Assembly (NCBI RefSeq): GCF_036499745.1
Contig: NZ_DASYDG010000048.1
Location: 9,083 to 73,082 of the forward strand
Length of the DNA stretch: 64,000 nt
Direction: 5' to 3'
DNA from: Pinirhizobacter sp036499745
GTDB lineage: Bacteria; Pseudomonadota; Gammaproteobacteria; Xanthomonadales; Rhodanobacteraceae
This document shows positions 34,720 to 43,570 of the stretch, one piece after another. The translations under genes were made by a program, and so were the position numbers. The first letter of the stretch is position 1, and every line of letters begins with the position of its first letter. Under the pieces are notes generated by a model, which saw only the letters and a program-made list of their open reading frames with translations, did not search any database and was not told the origin of the DNA.

Positions 34720-35976
34720 ATGCGAAACACTCCCCGCCCTCACGCCTTCGTGCCCGCCCTCGCCATCGGAATCGGCTTGCTTGGAGCCGTCTCGACACTG
34801 GAAAGCCGGGCTTCGGACCATCTGGATACGCCGACGGTGGAGGCCGATGCCCGGGCCGATATCGGGGACATCTATGCCTGGACGTCGGTCGACGGCCGGC
34901 GCCTGAACCTGGCGATGACTATCGTCGGGCACACGTTCTCGGACAGCCTGGCCTATACCTTTCATGTCGGAAGCGGCAAGGAGTTCGGTCGAACGAGCGT
35001 AGAGACCGACATTACCTGTCGCTTCAACGCCTCGCATGCTGTCACCTGTGAAGCTGGAAACGAGCGAGCCGAGGGATGGATGGATGCGCCGGATGGATTC
35101 TCCTCCAGCGACGGACGACTGAAGGTATTTGCCGGGCGCCGGGACGATCCCTTCTTCAACAATGTACGGGGATCACGCGCCGCTTTCGACGTGGCAGCGA
35201 ACGCACTGAAGCGCGGGGTGAACGTCGATGCCGATGGATTTCCTTCCTTCGACGTGAAGACGGTGCAAGCCATCAAGTGGCAATGGCGACAGACCGACGG
35301 AGGCCCGGGAAAGAATTTCCTGGCGGGCTGGACACCGGCAAGCATCGTGGTCACCGTGGACCTGCACGTGGTCGCCGGTGGAGGGCCGTTGCTGGCCGTC
35401 TGGGGTGAGACGGCATCGGCGCATGGGCGCATTGATCGGGCAGGGCGGCCGTTAACCGGGAACGCCCTGCTTTCGCCGCTGGATGAGGCCCGCGGCACAC
35501 GTCTGAAGGAGCGCTACAACCGCGCGGAACCTGCCACGTCCAGGCAATTCATCGCCGACATTCAGCGCAGCCTGGGCTTGTACGACGGCTATGACGGTGT
35601 GCGTGGCAACCAATGGCTGGCGGACATGGGTGCGGCGCCGGGTATGCGTTACCTCCGGCTTGCCACCTTGCTGGCCGACGACCGGTTATGGGTGAACAGC
35701 GCCTCGGCGACGTGCACGTCGCTGTTCGCCGTGGAACTCACCCATCTGTCCGCGCGCACGGACCTCGCCGGCGACTGTGGCGGCCGCACGCCCAATTACG
35801 ATGCATCCAACATCTACCGATCGCTTCTCGCGTCGGGCAACGTTGACGGCATCGACGATGGCGTGCACCACGACGATCGCGTGCATTCGACGGCTACCTT
35901 TCCCTTCCTTGCAGCGGCGGACACAGTACCCGCGGCACCTGCGTCGACCAGCAAAGCCAATGATTACCGTGAATAG
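34720..35976 (+). CDS. DUF4331 family exported protein
   Basis: A 418-residue protein with a signal peptide (about 1-33, ending ESRA). The family opening ASDHLDTPTVEADARADIGDIYAW follows directly, and the middle has PFFNNVRGSRAAFDVA and FLAGWTPASIVVTVDL. DUF4331 proteins are exported and uncharacterised. The next gene overlaps its end by 17 bases, and the cluster (HupE permease, small membrane protein, DUF4198) suggests metal handling. ATG 34720 is favoured over GTG 34711. Confidence 0.87.
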   Translation: MRNTPRPHAFVPALAIGIGLLGAVSTLESRASDHLDTPTVEADARADIGDIYAWTSVDGRRLNLAMTIVGHTFSDSLAYTFHVGSGKEFGRTSVETDITCRFNASHAVTCEAGNERAEGWMDAPDGFSSSDGRLKVFAGRRDDPFFNNVRGSRAAFDVAANALKRGVNVDADGFPSFDVKTVQAIKWQWRQTDGGPGKNFLAGWTPASIVVTVDLHVVAGGGPLLAVWGETASAHGRIDRAGRPLTGNALLSPLDEARGTRLKERYNRAEPATSRQFIADIQRSLGLYDGYDGVRGNQWLADMGAAPGMRYLRLATLLADDRLWVNSASATCTSLFAVELTHLSARTDLAGDCGGRTPNYDASNIYRSLLASGNVDGIDDGVHHDDRVHSTATFPFLAAADTVPAAPASTSKANDYRE

Positions 35977-36580
35977 TCCACGGCGTCGCGCCATCCTCTT
36001 CCTGGGGATGGCGGCGACATTGCTGCTGGGTCCTGCGGAGCCCGCGATGGCCCATGCGGGCACGGGATTGGCCGGCGGCTTCGTCGCCGGTTTTCTCCAC
36101 CCGCTCAGCGGCGCCGACCATATGCTCGCCATGGTGTCGGTCGGGCTTTGGGGCGCGATCCTCGGCGAGCCGTTGTTGTATCTGCTTCCTGTCGTCTTTC
36201 CCGGACTGATGGTGTTCGGAGCCATCCTGGGCATGGCAGGCGTACCTGTGCCGCCGGTGGAGTGGGGGATTGCGGTGTCCGTGCTGGCACTGGGTTCGTG
36301 CGTTGCCGGTGCGTGGCGCCTGCCCGCATGGGCGGCGATGGCCACCGTGGCGGTATTCGGCCTGTTCCACGGCTATGCCCATGGCAAGGAATTGCCTTCG
36401 GCAGCCGATCCACTGGGCTACAGCGCCGGGTTCGTGCTGGCGACCGGCTTCCTGCATGTGCTGGGCATCGGCCTTGGCCTGACGGCGCGATGGCCGCAAG
36501 GGCTGCGGATGATCCGTGCCACGGGTACGTGCATCGCCGTTCTGGGTGCTTATTTTGTCGCTCGGGCAGCAGGGGCATGA
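35960..36580 (+). CDS. HupE/UreJ family metal permease
   Basis: A 206-residue inner-membrane protein with a signal-like N-terminus ending AMAHAG, then six or so helices. The family signature HPLSGADHMLAMVSVGLWGA is intact, as is FGLFHGYAHGKELP, both His/Asp motifs thought to bind nickel or cobalt. It starts 17 bases inside the DUF4331 stop and ends with an ATGA overlap to the next gene, so it is tightly coupled. No hydrogenase or urease genes are here, so the metal user is elsewhere. Confidence 0.92.
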   Translation: MITVNSPRRRAILFLGMAATLLLGPAEPAMAHAGTGLAGGFVAGFLHPLSGADHMLAMVSVGLWGAILGEPLLYLLPVVFPGLMVFGAILGMAGVPVPPVEWGIAVSVLALGSCVAGAWRLPAWAAMATVAVFGLFHGYAHGKELPSAADPLGYSAGFVLATGFLHVLGIGLGLTARWPQGLRMIRATGTCIAVLGAYFVARAAGA

Positions 36581-36798
36581 CCGGCCCAGGCAGTCCATGG
36601 CCTTTGCTTGGCGCGGACATCGCAACCATAGCGATCGTGCTCTGCGTCGTTCGCAGCCTGCGTGGGCGTCGGCGGTTCTCCGGGCTTGCACTGGCCTTGA
36701 AGGTATTTGCGAGCTGGCTGATCGCCATCGCCGTGCTGGTGGCCAGCCTGTCCTTCCTCCCGGTTACCCCGGGTTATCAACCCGATCACCTCGAATAG
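36577..36798 (+). CDS. Small two-helix membrane protein in the metal-uptake operon
   Basis: A 73-residue protein with two hydrophobic segments (about 13-26, ADIATIAIVLCVV; and about 40-62, FASWLIAIAVLVASLSFL) separated by a basic loop. ATGA overlap with the HupE stop and only eight bases to the next start put it firmly in the operon. It may be an accessory subunit, in the way small membrane proteins such as NikL/CbiN help nickel or cobalt ECF transporters, but it has no sequence resemblance that I can see. Confidence 0.75.
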   Translation: MTGPGSPWPLLGADIATIAIVLCVVRSLRGRRRFSGLALALKVFASWLIAIAVLVASLSFLPVTPGYQPDHLE

Positions 36799-36806
36799 GC
36801 CTGGCC

Positions 36807-37643
36807 ATGAACACTCGCCCATCGCCAAAAGCGCGACACGCGTGCGCGCTGTTGCTCCTTGCCATCGCTTGCCGCGTGCATGCGCATGATTTCTGGGTCC
36901 AGCCGCAGGCATTCCACGTGGTGGCCAGCGAGCGTGTGCCCTTCACCCTGCAAGTGGGTCATGGGCCTTATCGCCAGCGCTCGCCCATTCCCGTGTCACG
37001 GATCGTTCGCTTCCAGGCCTTCGGGCCTTCGGACGGCGCCGTCGACCTGCGTGGCAGCCTGCATCCTGGCGCCCTTTCAGCGGATGGGGAATTTACCCTG
37101 CAGGCCCCGGGGTCGCACCTGCTGGTGCTCGAGACCGACAACCGGGCGCAAAGCCATTTGCCCTCGGTACGCTTAAACGACTACTTGAAGGTCGAGGGGC
37201 TTTCACCCGCCCTGGAACGGCGCATGCGGGAACACCGCATGGACGTGGATGAAACCGAGATCTACAGCCGTCATGCCAAGGTCATAGTGCAGGCGGGAAC
37301 GTTCGACCCTGCCGTGCCCACGGTGGTGACCAAGCCGGTGGGGCTCGCTTTGGAAATCGTGCCGGGGGTCAACCCCTATGCCATGCCACATCCGGGGGCG
37401 TTACCGCTTCGGGTGCTCTACCAGGGACGTCCACTGCCCGGGGCAACGGTGAAGCTCACCAACCTCGATCACGATGAGAGTCCCGTGGAGGTTCATGTGA
37501 CCGACGGTGCCGGCGGCGCGACGTTCTCCTTCCCCACCTCGGGCCAATGGCTGCTCAACGTCATCTGGACGCGCGCCCTGCCGATCGATGCCGAGGCCGA
37601 CTACGAGACTGATTTTTCCAGCTTGAGTTTCGGCGTTTCATGA
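36807..37643 (+). CDS. DUF4198 family exported protein (NikM-like)
   Basis: A 278-residue protein with a signal peptide (about 1-26, ending CRVHA). After cleavage it starts HDFWVQPQAF, the conserved His-Asp-Phe-Trp opening of DUF4198. The C-terminal part is an Ig-like domain (LRVLYQGRPLPGATVKLTNLD, then TDGAGGATFSFPTSGQWLLNV). DUF4198 proteins are periplasmic partners of nickel/cobalt transport in several bacteria, and the free N-terminal His after processing could bind metal. It is last in the operon; its stop overlaps that of the convergent hydrolase gene (TCATGA). Confidence 0.88.
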   Translation: MNTRPSPKARHACALLLLAIACRVHAHDFWVQPQAFHVVASERVPFTLQVGHGPYRQRSPIPVSRIVRFQAFGPSDGAVDLRGSLHPGALSADGEFTLQAPGSHLLVLETDNRAQSHLPSVRLNDYLKVEGLSPALERRMREHRMDVDETEIYSRHAKVIVQAGTFDPAVPTVVTKPVGLALEIVPGVNPYAMPHPGALPLRVLYQGRPLPGATVKLTNLDHDESPVEVHVTDGAGGATFSFPTSGQWLLNVIWTRALPIDAEADYETDFSSLSFGVS

Positions 37644-38642
37644 CGCAGCCCAGAGTTGTCGTGCCTCGGCGGCGATGACGTCCGGGAATTCCTCGGGGAA
37701 GAAAAGCTTGCCGTTGGCAATGCGATGCACGCCGTGGGACCGCGGGAAGACGCGGTCGAGGTATTCCGCCCCGGCGGGCGAGAAGATCGGGTCGGCCATA
37801 CCCCAGATGATGCGTACGGGCACCTGGCTTACCGCCAGCTTCGCCCCGATCCCCGCCAGCGAGTTCTCCTCCAGCGCGAGCGCGTACGCCTCCGTGCGCC
37901 TGGCGTTGGCCACCAGGGGCGACAGGTAGATGTCGATGGCTTCATCGGAAGGGTGATCGGGATAACTGAAGGTCATGCCTCCAAGCCCCTTGTCTGAGCG
38001 TGCCAGCGCCTTGTCCTGTAGCCAGGGGCGCAGCCACGTGTCGACATAGGCACCCTTGCGGGACATGGCAATGACCGGTGACATCGCGGCGGGCGGGCAT
38101 TCGTGTTCAGTATCGCAGTTGGTCAGAAGCATGCTGCGAACACGCTGCGGATGTCGCGTGGCCAGAAGCTGCGCCACGGCACCGCCACTGTCGTTGGCCA
38201 CGATGTCGGCACGGGTGATACCCAGGCCATCCATGAAAGCCGCCAGCATGTCCGCCTGCTCGGCGGGAGCCACGCTTTGGCCGTCGGCGACCTGCGTATA
38301 GCCCAGGCCGAGAAAATCCGGGGCGATGCAGCGCCGCGCACCGGCAAGTCTCGGCAACGCGCCACGCCACTGGAATCCATTCAAGGGAAAGCCGTGAAGG
38401 AACAGTGCTGCTTCGCCTGAGCCTTGTTCGACGTAGGCGATGTTGCCGAAGCGGGTCTGTTGATATTGCCGTGAGGCATGAAAGGACTTCGCATCCATCG
38501 ACGCATTCGACGATAGTGTTCGCGCTCGCCTGTCGGGGGCCATGCGTTGGGGCATGCAGGCCGAAAGCGCCGCCGCGCCGAGTGAACCCGCGGCCAGACG
38601 CATGAAGGTTCGACGATCCATCCCGGTGTGCCTATGCGGCAT
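37638..38642 (-). CDS. Tat-exported alpha/beta-hydrolase lipoprotein
   Basis: A 334-residue hydrolase. A twin-arginine signal (MDRRTFMRLAAGSLGAAALSAC) ends in a lipobox, so it is folded, exported and lipid-anchored. The alpha/beta-hydrolase core has FLHGFPLNGFQWRG (oxyanion), DFLGLGYTQ, and the nucleophile elbow VANDSGGAVAQ, where Asp rather than Ser is at the turn as in haloalkane dehalogenases and epoxide hydrolases; catalytic acid near IWGMADPIF and His near RSHGVHRI. Start 38642 follows AAGGA. It overlaps the AraC gene by 11 bases, so they are one transcript. Confidence 0.85.
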   Translation of the reverse strand: MPHRHTGMDRRTFMRLAAGSLGAAALSACMPQRMAPDRRARTLSSNASMDAKSFHASRQYQQTRFGNIAYVEQGSGEAALFLHGFPLNGFQWRGALPRLAGARRCIAPDFLGLGYTQVADGQSVAPAEQADMLAAFMDGLGITRADIVANDSGGAVAQLLATRHPQRVRSMLLTNCDTEHECPPAAMSPVIAMSRKGAYVDTWLRPWLQDKALARSDKGLGGMTFSYPDHPSDEAIDIYLSPLVANARRTEAYALALEENSLAGIGAKLAVSQVPVRIIWGMADPIFSPAGAEYLDRVFPRSHGVHRIANGKLFFPEEFPDVIAAEARQLWAAS

Positions 38643-39519
38643 AAAGACCATCCTTATTTGCTAAGCGGGTAGGCGTTCCTGGCGTGCATCGGAACGTCGT
38701 GGGTGAGGTCCCGTACACCTGGCGAAACGCCGCCGTGAAGTGGCTGTGGCTGGAAAAACCAAGGTCCGCGGCGAGCGACGAGACGTCGCGCCGCGTCGCC
38801 AGGAGGTCCAGCGCCCGCGCCAGCCTCAGTTGCAGGTGATAACGATAGAGGGGCATGCCCTCGACACGACGAAAGACCTGGGTCAGATACACGGGAGATG
38901 CCCCCATCCCGGCGCCGATCTCCGCCAGGGTCCAGCGGCGCGACAGATCGCTGGCCAGGAGCACCTTTACCCGATCGGCCAGCCGCCGCTGGCCATGTGT
39001 GGCGTCCGAGGGTTGGGAGGTTCGCGGCCCCAGACTGCGCGACACCAGTTCAAGCGCGAGGCTCTCGATGTGCAGGCGATCGGTCGAGTCCTTTCCCAGG
39101 TGATGGCGGATTCCTGCCACCCGGGCTTGCGTCATGCTATCAATGCGACGGTGCTGCACACGAAATCCCTGCACGGAGCGCTTGTTGAGCAGTGCCTGTG
39201 GCGCGAGTTCCTCCAGTACCGCCGCATCCAGCCGCAACGACAGGCTTGCATCACTGCCACGTATTGGATGGGCTACGCGGTAACCCTCGCCGGCGTTGAA
39301 GAACAGGACGTGGTTGGCGTCGGCCACGGCCTGGTCGCGGGCCACATGGCGCAGGTAGATACCCCGATAAGGAAACACCACGTGCGTGGCATCGGTGCAT
39401 TCCTCGGGGCTCGCATGCACGCAACCGCCATGGCACACCATATCGCGCACCGACACGCTGGGCGTGTCCATGGTGGCGATGACGGTCAGGCCATTCGTGG
39501 GGGCGCGGGAAGTGGGCAT
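38632..39519 (-). CDS. AraC family transcriptional regulator
   Basis: A 295-residue regulator. The N-terminal half (about 15-165) looks like a cupin-type sensor (VVFPYRGIYLRHV, then LFFNAGEGYRVAHP). The C-terminal double helix-turn-helix (about 185-280) includes WTLAEIGAGMGASPVYLTQVFRRVEGMPLYRYHLQLRLARAL and SLAADLGFSSHSHFTAAFRQVYGTSP. It overlaps the downstream hydrolase and probably controls it in response to that enzyme's substrate. Start 39519 is preferred; 39555 is possible. Confidence 0.9.
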   Translation of the reverse strand: MPTSRAPTNGLTVIATMDTPSVSVRDMVCHGGCVHASPEECTDATHVVFPYRGIYLRHVARDQAVADANHVLFFNAGEGYRVAHPIRGSDASLSLRLDAAVLEELAPQALLNKRSVQGFRVQHRRIDSMTQARVAGIRHHLGKDSTDRLHIESLALELVSRSLGPRTSQPSDATHGQRRLADRVKVLLASDLSRRWTLAEIGAGMGASPVYLTQVFRRVEGMPLYRYHLQLRLARALDLLATRRDVSSLAADLGFSSHSHFTAAFRQVYGTSPTTFRCTPGTPTRLANKDGLYAA

Positions 39520-39621
39520 GGATACGAGGTTCGCAGCGACCGGCGGGGGTCGCAATGACCTGGCAGGTCAAGCCAGACCAGGCCGGACCTGGGCGGTCGC
39601 AGCGATGTGGTCAAAGCCGCG

Positions 39622-40812
39622 TCATCGCTCGCGGTCCTTACCCTTGTCCTTGTTCGGCTTGAAGCGGCTCAGGAAGCCGCTGGCCTTCTCCACGGAGGTC
39701 GACATGGACGTCGACCCACGCCGCTCAGTCTGGCGCATCACGGCTGCCGGCTCCGAATCTCCTGCAGCGCCCAAACGTGAGCCGGTAGACGAGCCTTCCT
39801 GCTGGCTGCTCAGGTGGTCACGGTGGCCCCGGTCGACGATGCCGAAATCTACGGGGCGTCCGTGGGAAATATCGGCAGCGGCGTGGCGCGTATCGCGAAC
39901 GTGCAGGCGTGTGCGTTCGGCCTGCTGCGCAAATCCCTGGTAGCTTTGCGAGCGCCCCGCATCGCGGTTGCGGATTTCTTCCCGTGCCGCCGTATGGTGA
40001 GGGTTCTGCCCTTCATACGCTGGAAGTCCGGAAACGGCAAAGCGCGCCGATTCCAGCTGGTGCCGCCCCAGGAATCGGGTGTCTGTGCGCATGGCGCTGA
40101 TCACGCGATCCATTGAATGCATCTGCAGGGGCGCCATGGTCGCTTCGGGATTGGGAAGTCCATGTGTGGATTCGAGTTTGATCACCGCACCGGGAACGCC
40201 GTGGGAAAAAGGCGACGAGGCATTCGCTTTTTGCAGAATTTCGTGGTCGACGTGATAGTGCCGCACGGCACCCTGTTCGGCACGGGTACGCAGGCGGTCT
40301 GGGTCGCTAAGTGAGTTGTTGTGAACGCCCGCGGCATTGAAGACGACGGCATTGACGCCGTTCTCCAGCGCCGAGGTGGAAGCGAGCCCTCCGCCGAGCG
40401 AGTGGCCGACCACGACCACATTGTTCGGACCCATTTTCGCCGCTACCTTTCCTACAAGCGTCTTGGCCTGGCGGTACTGATCCGTGGCGAAGCCCAGTTC
40501 CTGCTTCACGTCGGTGGCAAGATCCTTGCCAGAGCGGGGGTTGGTGCCTGCGAAGGCCACCACCGTCTGGCCAGAATCGTTGGTGTACACACCGGCACGC
40601 AGACCGCTGCCTGGACGCATTTCGCTTTCGTTCGTGCCATAGGCATGCAGGTCGCGTCCCTCCACCTTGCGCCATCCATTTTTGACATTGGTGGCCGAAG
40701 AGTCATAAACCGCATTGGCGATCTCGGCCATTGCTAGGTCTTCGCGCTGAAGTTCGGTGCCGGCCGAAGGCAGTCTGGCCGGTGCGCTTGCCGAAGGGTG
40801 CATCGAAGTCAT
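39622..40812 (-). CDS. Lipase-like protein, candidate type IV secretion effector
   Basis: A 396-residue protein without a signal peptide. The N-terminal 240 residues form a class 3 lipase/DUF2974-type hydrolase: VVAFAGT (84-90, oxyanion), nucleophile elbow GHSLGG with Ser138, and probable acid/base residues near Asp189 (YHVDHEIL) and His232 (MHSMDRV). The remaining 155 residues are polar, Gln/Arg/Ser-rich and probably flexible, as in effectors with a C-terminal secretion region. It follows virD4 by 39 bases on the same strand, with AAGGAAG before its start, so it looks like the last gene of the operon. I cannot confirm an XVIPCD domain, and no adjacent immunity gene is seen. Confidence 0.8.
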   Translation of the reverse strand: MTSMHPSASAPARLPSAGTELQREDLAMAEIANAVYDSSATNVKNGWRKVEGRDLHAYGTNESEMRPGSGLRAGVYTNDSGQTVVAFAGTNPRSGKDLATDVKQELGFATDQYRQAKTLVGKVAAKMGPNNVVVVGHSLGGGLASTSALENGVNAVVFNAAGVHNNSLSDPDRLRTRAEQGAVRHYHVDHEILQKANASSPFSHGVPGAVIKLESTHGLPNPEATMAPLQMHSMDRVISAMRTDTRFLGRHQLESARFAVSGLPAYEGQNPHHTAAREEIRNRDAGRSQSYQGFAQQAERTRLHVRDTRHAAADISHGRPVDFGIVDRGHRDHLSSQQEGSSTGSRLGAAGDSEPAAVMRQTERRGSTSMSTSVEKASGFLSRFKPNKDKGKDRER

Positions 40813-40851
40813 GAGGCTTCCTTGCCTGGAGTGGGTGGATAGGACGACGGC

Positions 40852-42579
40852 TTAAGCCGGTGCGGATACCGTCGAAGAGGGCGCCGGCTGTGCATCGGAA
40901 TAGGATGGAGACGGGAAAGGCGCCACCGGTACCTCCGGTGGCTTCAGTACGCGCTCCTTGAAGATCGCTTCCTGGTACCAGCGGATCTTCGTTGCGCGTA
41001 TAGGGCGAAACCCCCGGGGGAACAAAAGCACCTCATCCTTGCCCAGGGCCAGGGCCTCCTGGGGCAGCAGCAACGCGCGCGACTGCTCCGATTCGCTGAC
41101 ACTTCGCTGGCCCTGGCCGAACGCCGTGGGGCGCGAGAGCGATTCACTGCGCACCGTGTTGTTACCTAACTCGCGGCTGATCTCGCTGGCCGTCTCGAAA
41201 TCCGCCGGCGTATAACTGATGCGAAGCGCGTGGTTCTGGAAGAACGATTCGGCGGCATCCTTGCCGTATACCTCGCGCACCTGTCCGGGCGACTGGAAGA
41301 TCGGAAGCAGGCGCAGCCCGTAGCCGCGGAGGAAGGCGATGGCTTCGACGATCAGCGGGAGTTTTCCCAGGCTCCGGAACTCATCCAGGATCAGCAGGCA
41401 TTGGTACTTCAGCGCCTTGTTGTGCTCGGGGAGTTCGCGCGTGTTGAGATCAACCACTTGCTGAAAGAACAGATTGAGGATGGGCGCCATACGGCTCAGG
41501 TTATCGGGGGTAATGCCGATGTAGATGCTCATGCGCCGCTTGCGGAGCGATTCCAGATCGAAATCGTTATCGGCCGTGGCGGCATCGATGATTGGATTGA
41601 GGAACAATTCGAAACGCGAGGTGAACGTCTTGCGGATCGATGTACGCGTGGTCTCGGATGTATTGAGGTAGTCGGCCAAGGCGCTTTCGCAAGCAGGCGA
41701 AAGCGGTCGCCCTTCGTCGTACCGCGCGGCCAGCGCGGCGGATAGCGCGTTTTCGTCGCCGAAAGCTTCGCGCGCTACCTGTCCAAGCGTGCGCACCTTA
41801 CCTTCCGTCTCGAACACATACAACACCAGGCCCAGGAACAGCGAGCGGCAGCTGGCCGTCCAGATGGGATCGGTGCCCGGCACATCAGGAAAGATGATGT
41901 TGCCGATCTTCTGCACATCGTCCACGCGCAGGCCCGGGTCGTCGCGTATATAGGCCAGGGGATTCCAGCGATGAGTGCGCCGACTGCTGGATGCCGGGTC
42001 GAACAGGTACACCTCGTGGCCGCATTGCTGGCGGAAACCGGCGGTGAGGGTCCAGTTCTCCTGTTTGATATCCAGCACAATCACCGAATGGTTGTAATTG
42101 AGCAGGTTCGGCAACACCACGCCCACGCCTTTGCCCGACCCCGTGGGTGCGGCAAGCATGATGTGCGGATAGTCGCGAAGACCGGCAGTAAGGAAAGTGC
42201 TGCCGAGGCGGCCCACGATCACGCCGTCGCCTTCGTTGTTGAGAAGGCCTGCCTTGCGGACGTCGGCACGGGTAGCGAACCGTGCCTCGCCATGCAGTTT
42301 CCGCTGCGGCTTGATGAAAAACATGGCCAACGGTGCCAGGCAGGTTACCGTGGCTCCGAGGGCGGATTTGAGTAGGTGCGATTTCGTTGCCGGCAGGTCG
42401 CTGTAGGCCATCCAGTAGCGCGGCCATGTCAGCAGCGTCGCCTCGGTGCCGTCTTTGCCGAAGGCCAGCCAAACGTATGCGTGGCCGGCGAGGTACAGCC
42501 AGGCCACGCAGGCCAGTGCGAGCAGGGCCAACACCATCAGCGCCTTAACCCAGGCTGGCGCGCTTGCGGTCTGGCTCAT
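40852..42579 (-). CDS. virD4: Type IV secretion coupling protein VirD4
   Basis: A 575-residue inner-membrane ATPase with two N-terminal helices (about 12-40 and 71-90) and a cytoplasmic motor domain: Walker A APTGSGKG (144-151), HSVIVLDIKQEN, and Walker B LLILDEFRSLGKL. A family block HALRISYTPADFETASEISRELG follows. It recruits effectors or DNA to the channel. The start overlaps the virB11 end by 35 bases. The next gene is the candidate effector, which fits a role as substrate receptor. Confidence 0.95.
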   Translation of the reverse strand: MSQTASAPAWVKALMVLALLALACVAWLYLAGHAYVWLAFGKDGTEATLLTWPRYWMAYSDLPATKSHLLKSALGATVTCLAPLAMFFIKPQRKLHGEARFATRADVRKAGLLNNEGDGVIVGRLGSTFLTAGLRDYPHIMLAAPTGSGKGVGVVLPNLLNYNHSVIVLDIKQENWTLTAGFRQQCGHEVYLFDPASSSRRTHRWNPLAYIRDDPGLRVDDVQKIGNIIFPDVPGTDPIWTASCRSLFLGLVLYVFETEGKVRTLGQVAREAFGDENALSAALAARYDEGRPLSPACESALADYLNTSETTRTSIRKTFTSRFELFLNPIIDAATADNDFDLESLRKRRMSIYIGITPDNLSRMAPILNLFFQQVVDLNTRELPEHNKALKYQCLLILDEFRSLGKLPLIVEAIAFLRGYGLRLLPIFQSPGQVREVYGKDAAESFFQNHALRISYTPADFETASEISRELGNNTVRSESLSRPTAFGQGQRSVSESEQSRALLLPQEALALGKDEVLLFPRGFRPIRATKIRWYQEAIFKERVLKPPEVPVAPFPSPSYSDAQPAPSSTVSAPA

Positions 42580-43570
42580 AATAAATTCCCGTAACGCGGC
42601 GACGTCCGTCGACCACGCTGAACTGAATGACGATATCCACCAGCATGTAGAGCAGCTGTTTGATGTCCTCCCGCGAAAGATGCGCGCCGCCCGCCGATTC
42701 CTTGACCAGCAGCATCAGCTGCTCGATGGCCAGGCGGGGGCTGGTGGCATGCACTGAAGTGATCGAGCCCGGATGACCGGAGTTGACGTTTCGAATGAAA
42801 TAGAAAGCTTCGTCACTGCGAAGCTCTGCCAGCAGGATGCGGTCGGGCTTCATTCGCAGGCACGATTCAAGAAGAAGCTTCGGCGTCGCATTGCTGACAC
42901 CCTGACCATCCTTGGAGTAGAACAAACGCACGTGGTTGGGCTGGTTGCGGATGTCCAGTTCCGGCGTGTCTTCGATCGTGATCAGTCGCTCGCTGGCGGG
43001 GATCAGATCCACCAGGGTTTTCATGATGGTGGTCTTGCCGGAGCCCGTCGCACCGGATACCACGATATTCAAGTGCGAAGCGACCGCGAGCTCGAGGAAC
43101 CGGCGGATATTCCCTGCATCGAGCAACTGCAGAAGTTCGGTTTCATGCGCACCGCGACGATGGTCGCCAATGTCCACCGCCTCGAACGCGCCACTGCGTT
43201 CGTAGTCATCAAGGGTGAGCCGAAGGCTGGAAGGCTTTCGGATGGTCAGGCTCACTGTCCCCTGGGGCACCGCGGGCGGCACGATAGCCTGCACGCGCTC
43301 ACCCGATGGCAGCGCGGCCGAGACCACCGGGGCGTTCTCCGAGATGGTCTGCTGGGTAGAAGTGGCAATCAACTTGGCCAGCATGCGCAGGTGGTCGAAG
43401 GTGAGTTCGGGCATGTCGTGGCGCAGCCAGCCTTCGCGTCCTTCGGTCCAGGCTTCGCCAGGGCGGTTGACTACGACTTCGGTGACGTCGCCGGCGAGCA
43501 GGTGGCGGATGGGGCGCAGGTAGGTTTCTACGGCAGTTATCGCCGTGCTTGCCGCATGGTCCGGTTTCAT
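42545..43570 (-). CDS. virB11: Type IV secretion ATPase VirB11
   Basis: A 341-residue hexameric traffic ATPase: N-terminal domain (about 10-130) with EVVVNRPGEAW, then Walker A GATGSGKT (173-180), Asp box TIEDTPELD, Walker B-like RILLAELRSDEAFYF, and His box NSGHPGSITSVHA. It works at the cytoplasmic base with VirB4 and VirD4 in pilus assembly and substrate transfer. It is coupled to virB10 by a four-base overlap. Confidence 0.95.
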   Translation of the reverse strand: MKPDHAASTAITAVETYLRPIRHLLAGDVTEVVVNRPGEAWTEGREGWLRHDMPELTFDHLRMLAKLIATSTQQTISENAPVVSAALPSGERVQAIVPPAVPQGTVSLTIRKPSSLRLTLDDYERSGAFEAVDIGDHRRGAHETELLQLLDAGNIRRFLELAVASHLNIVVSGATGSGKTTIMKTLVDLIPASERLITIEDTPELDIRNQPNHVRLFYSKDGQGVSNATPKLLLESCLRMKPDRILLAELRSDEAFYFIRNVNSGHPGSITSVHATSPRLAIEQLMLLVKESAGGAHLSREDIKQLLYMLVDIVIQFSVVDGRRRVTGIYYEPDRKRASLG

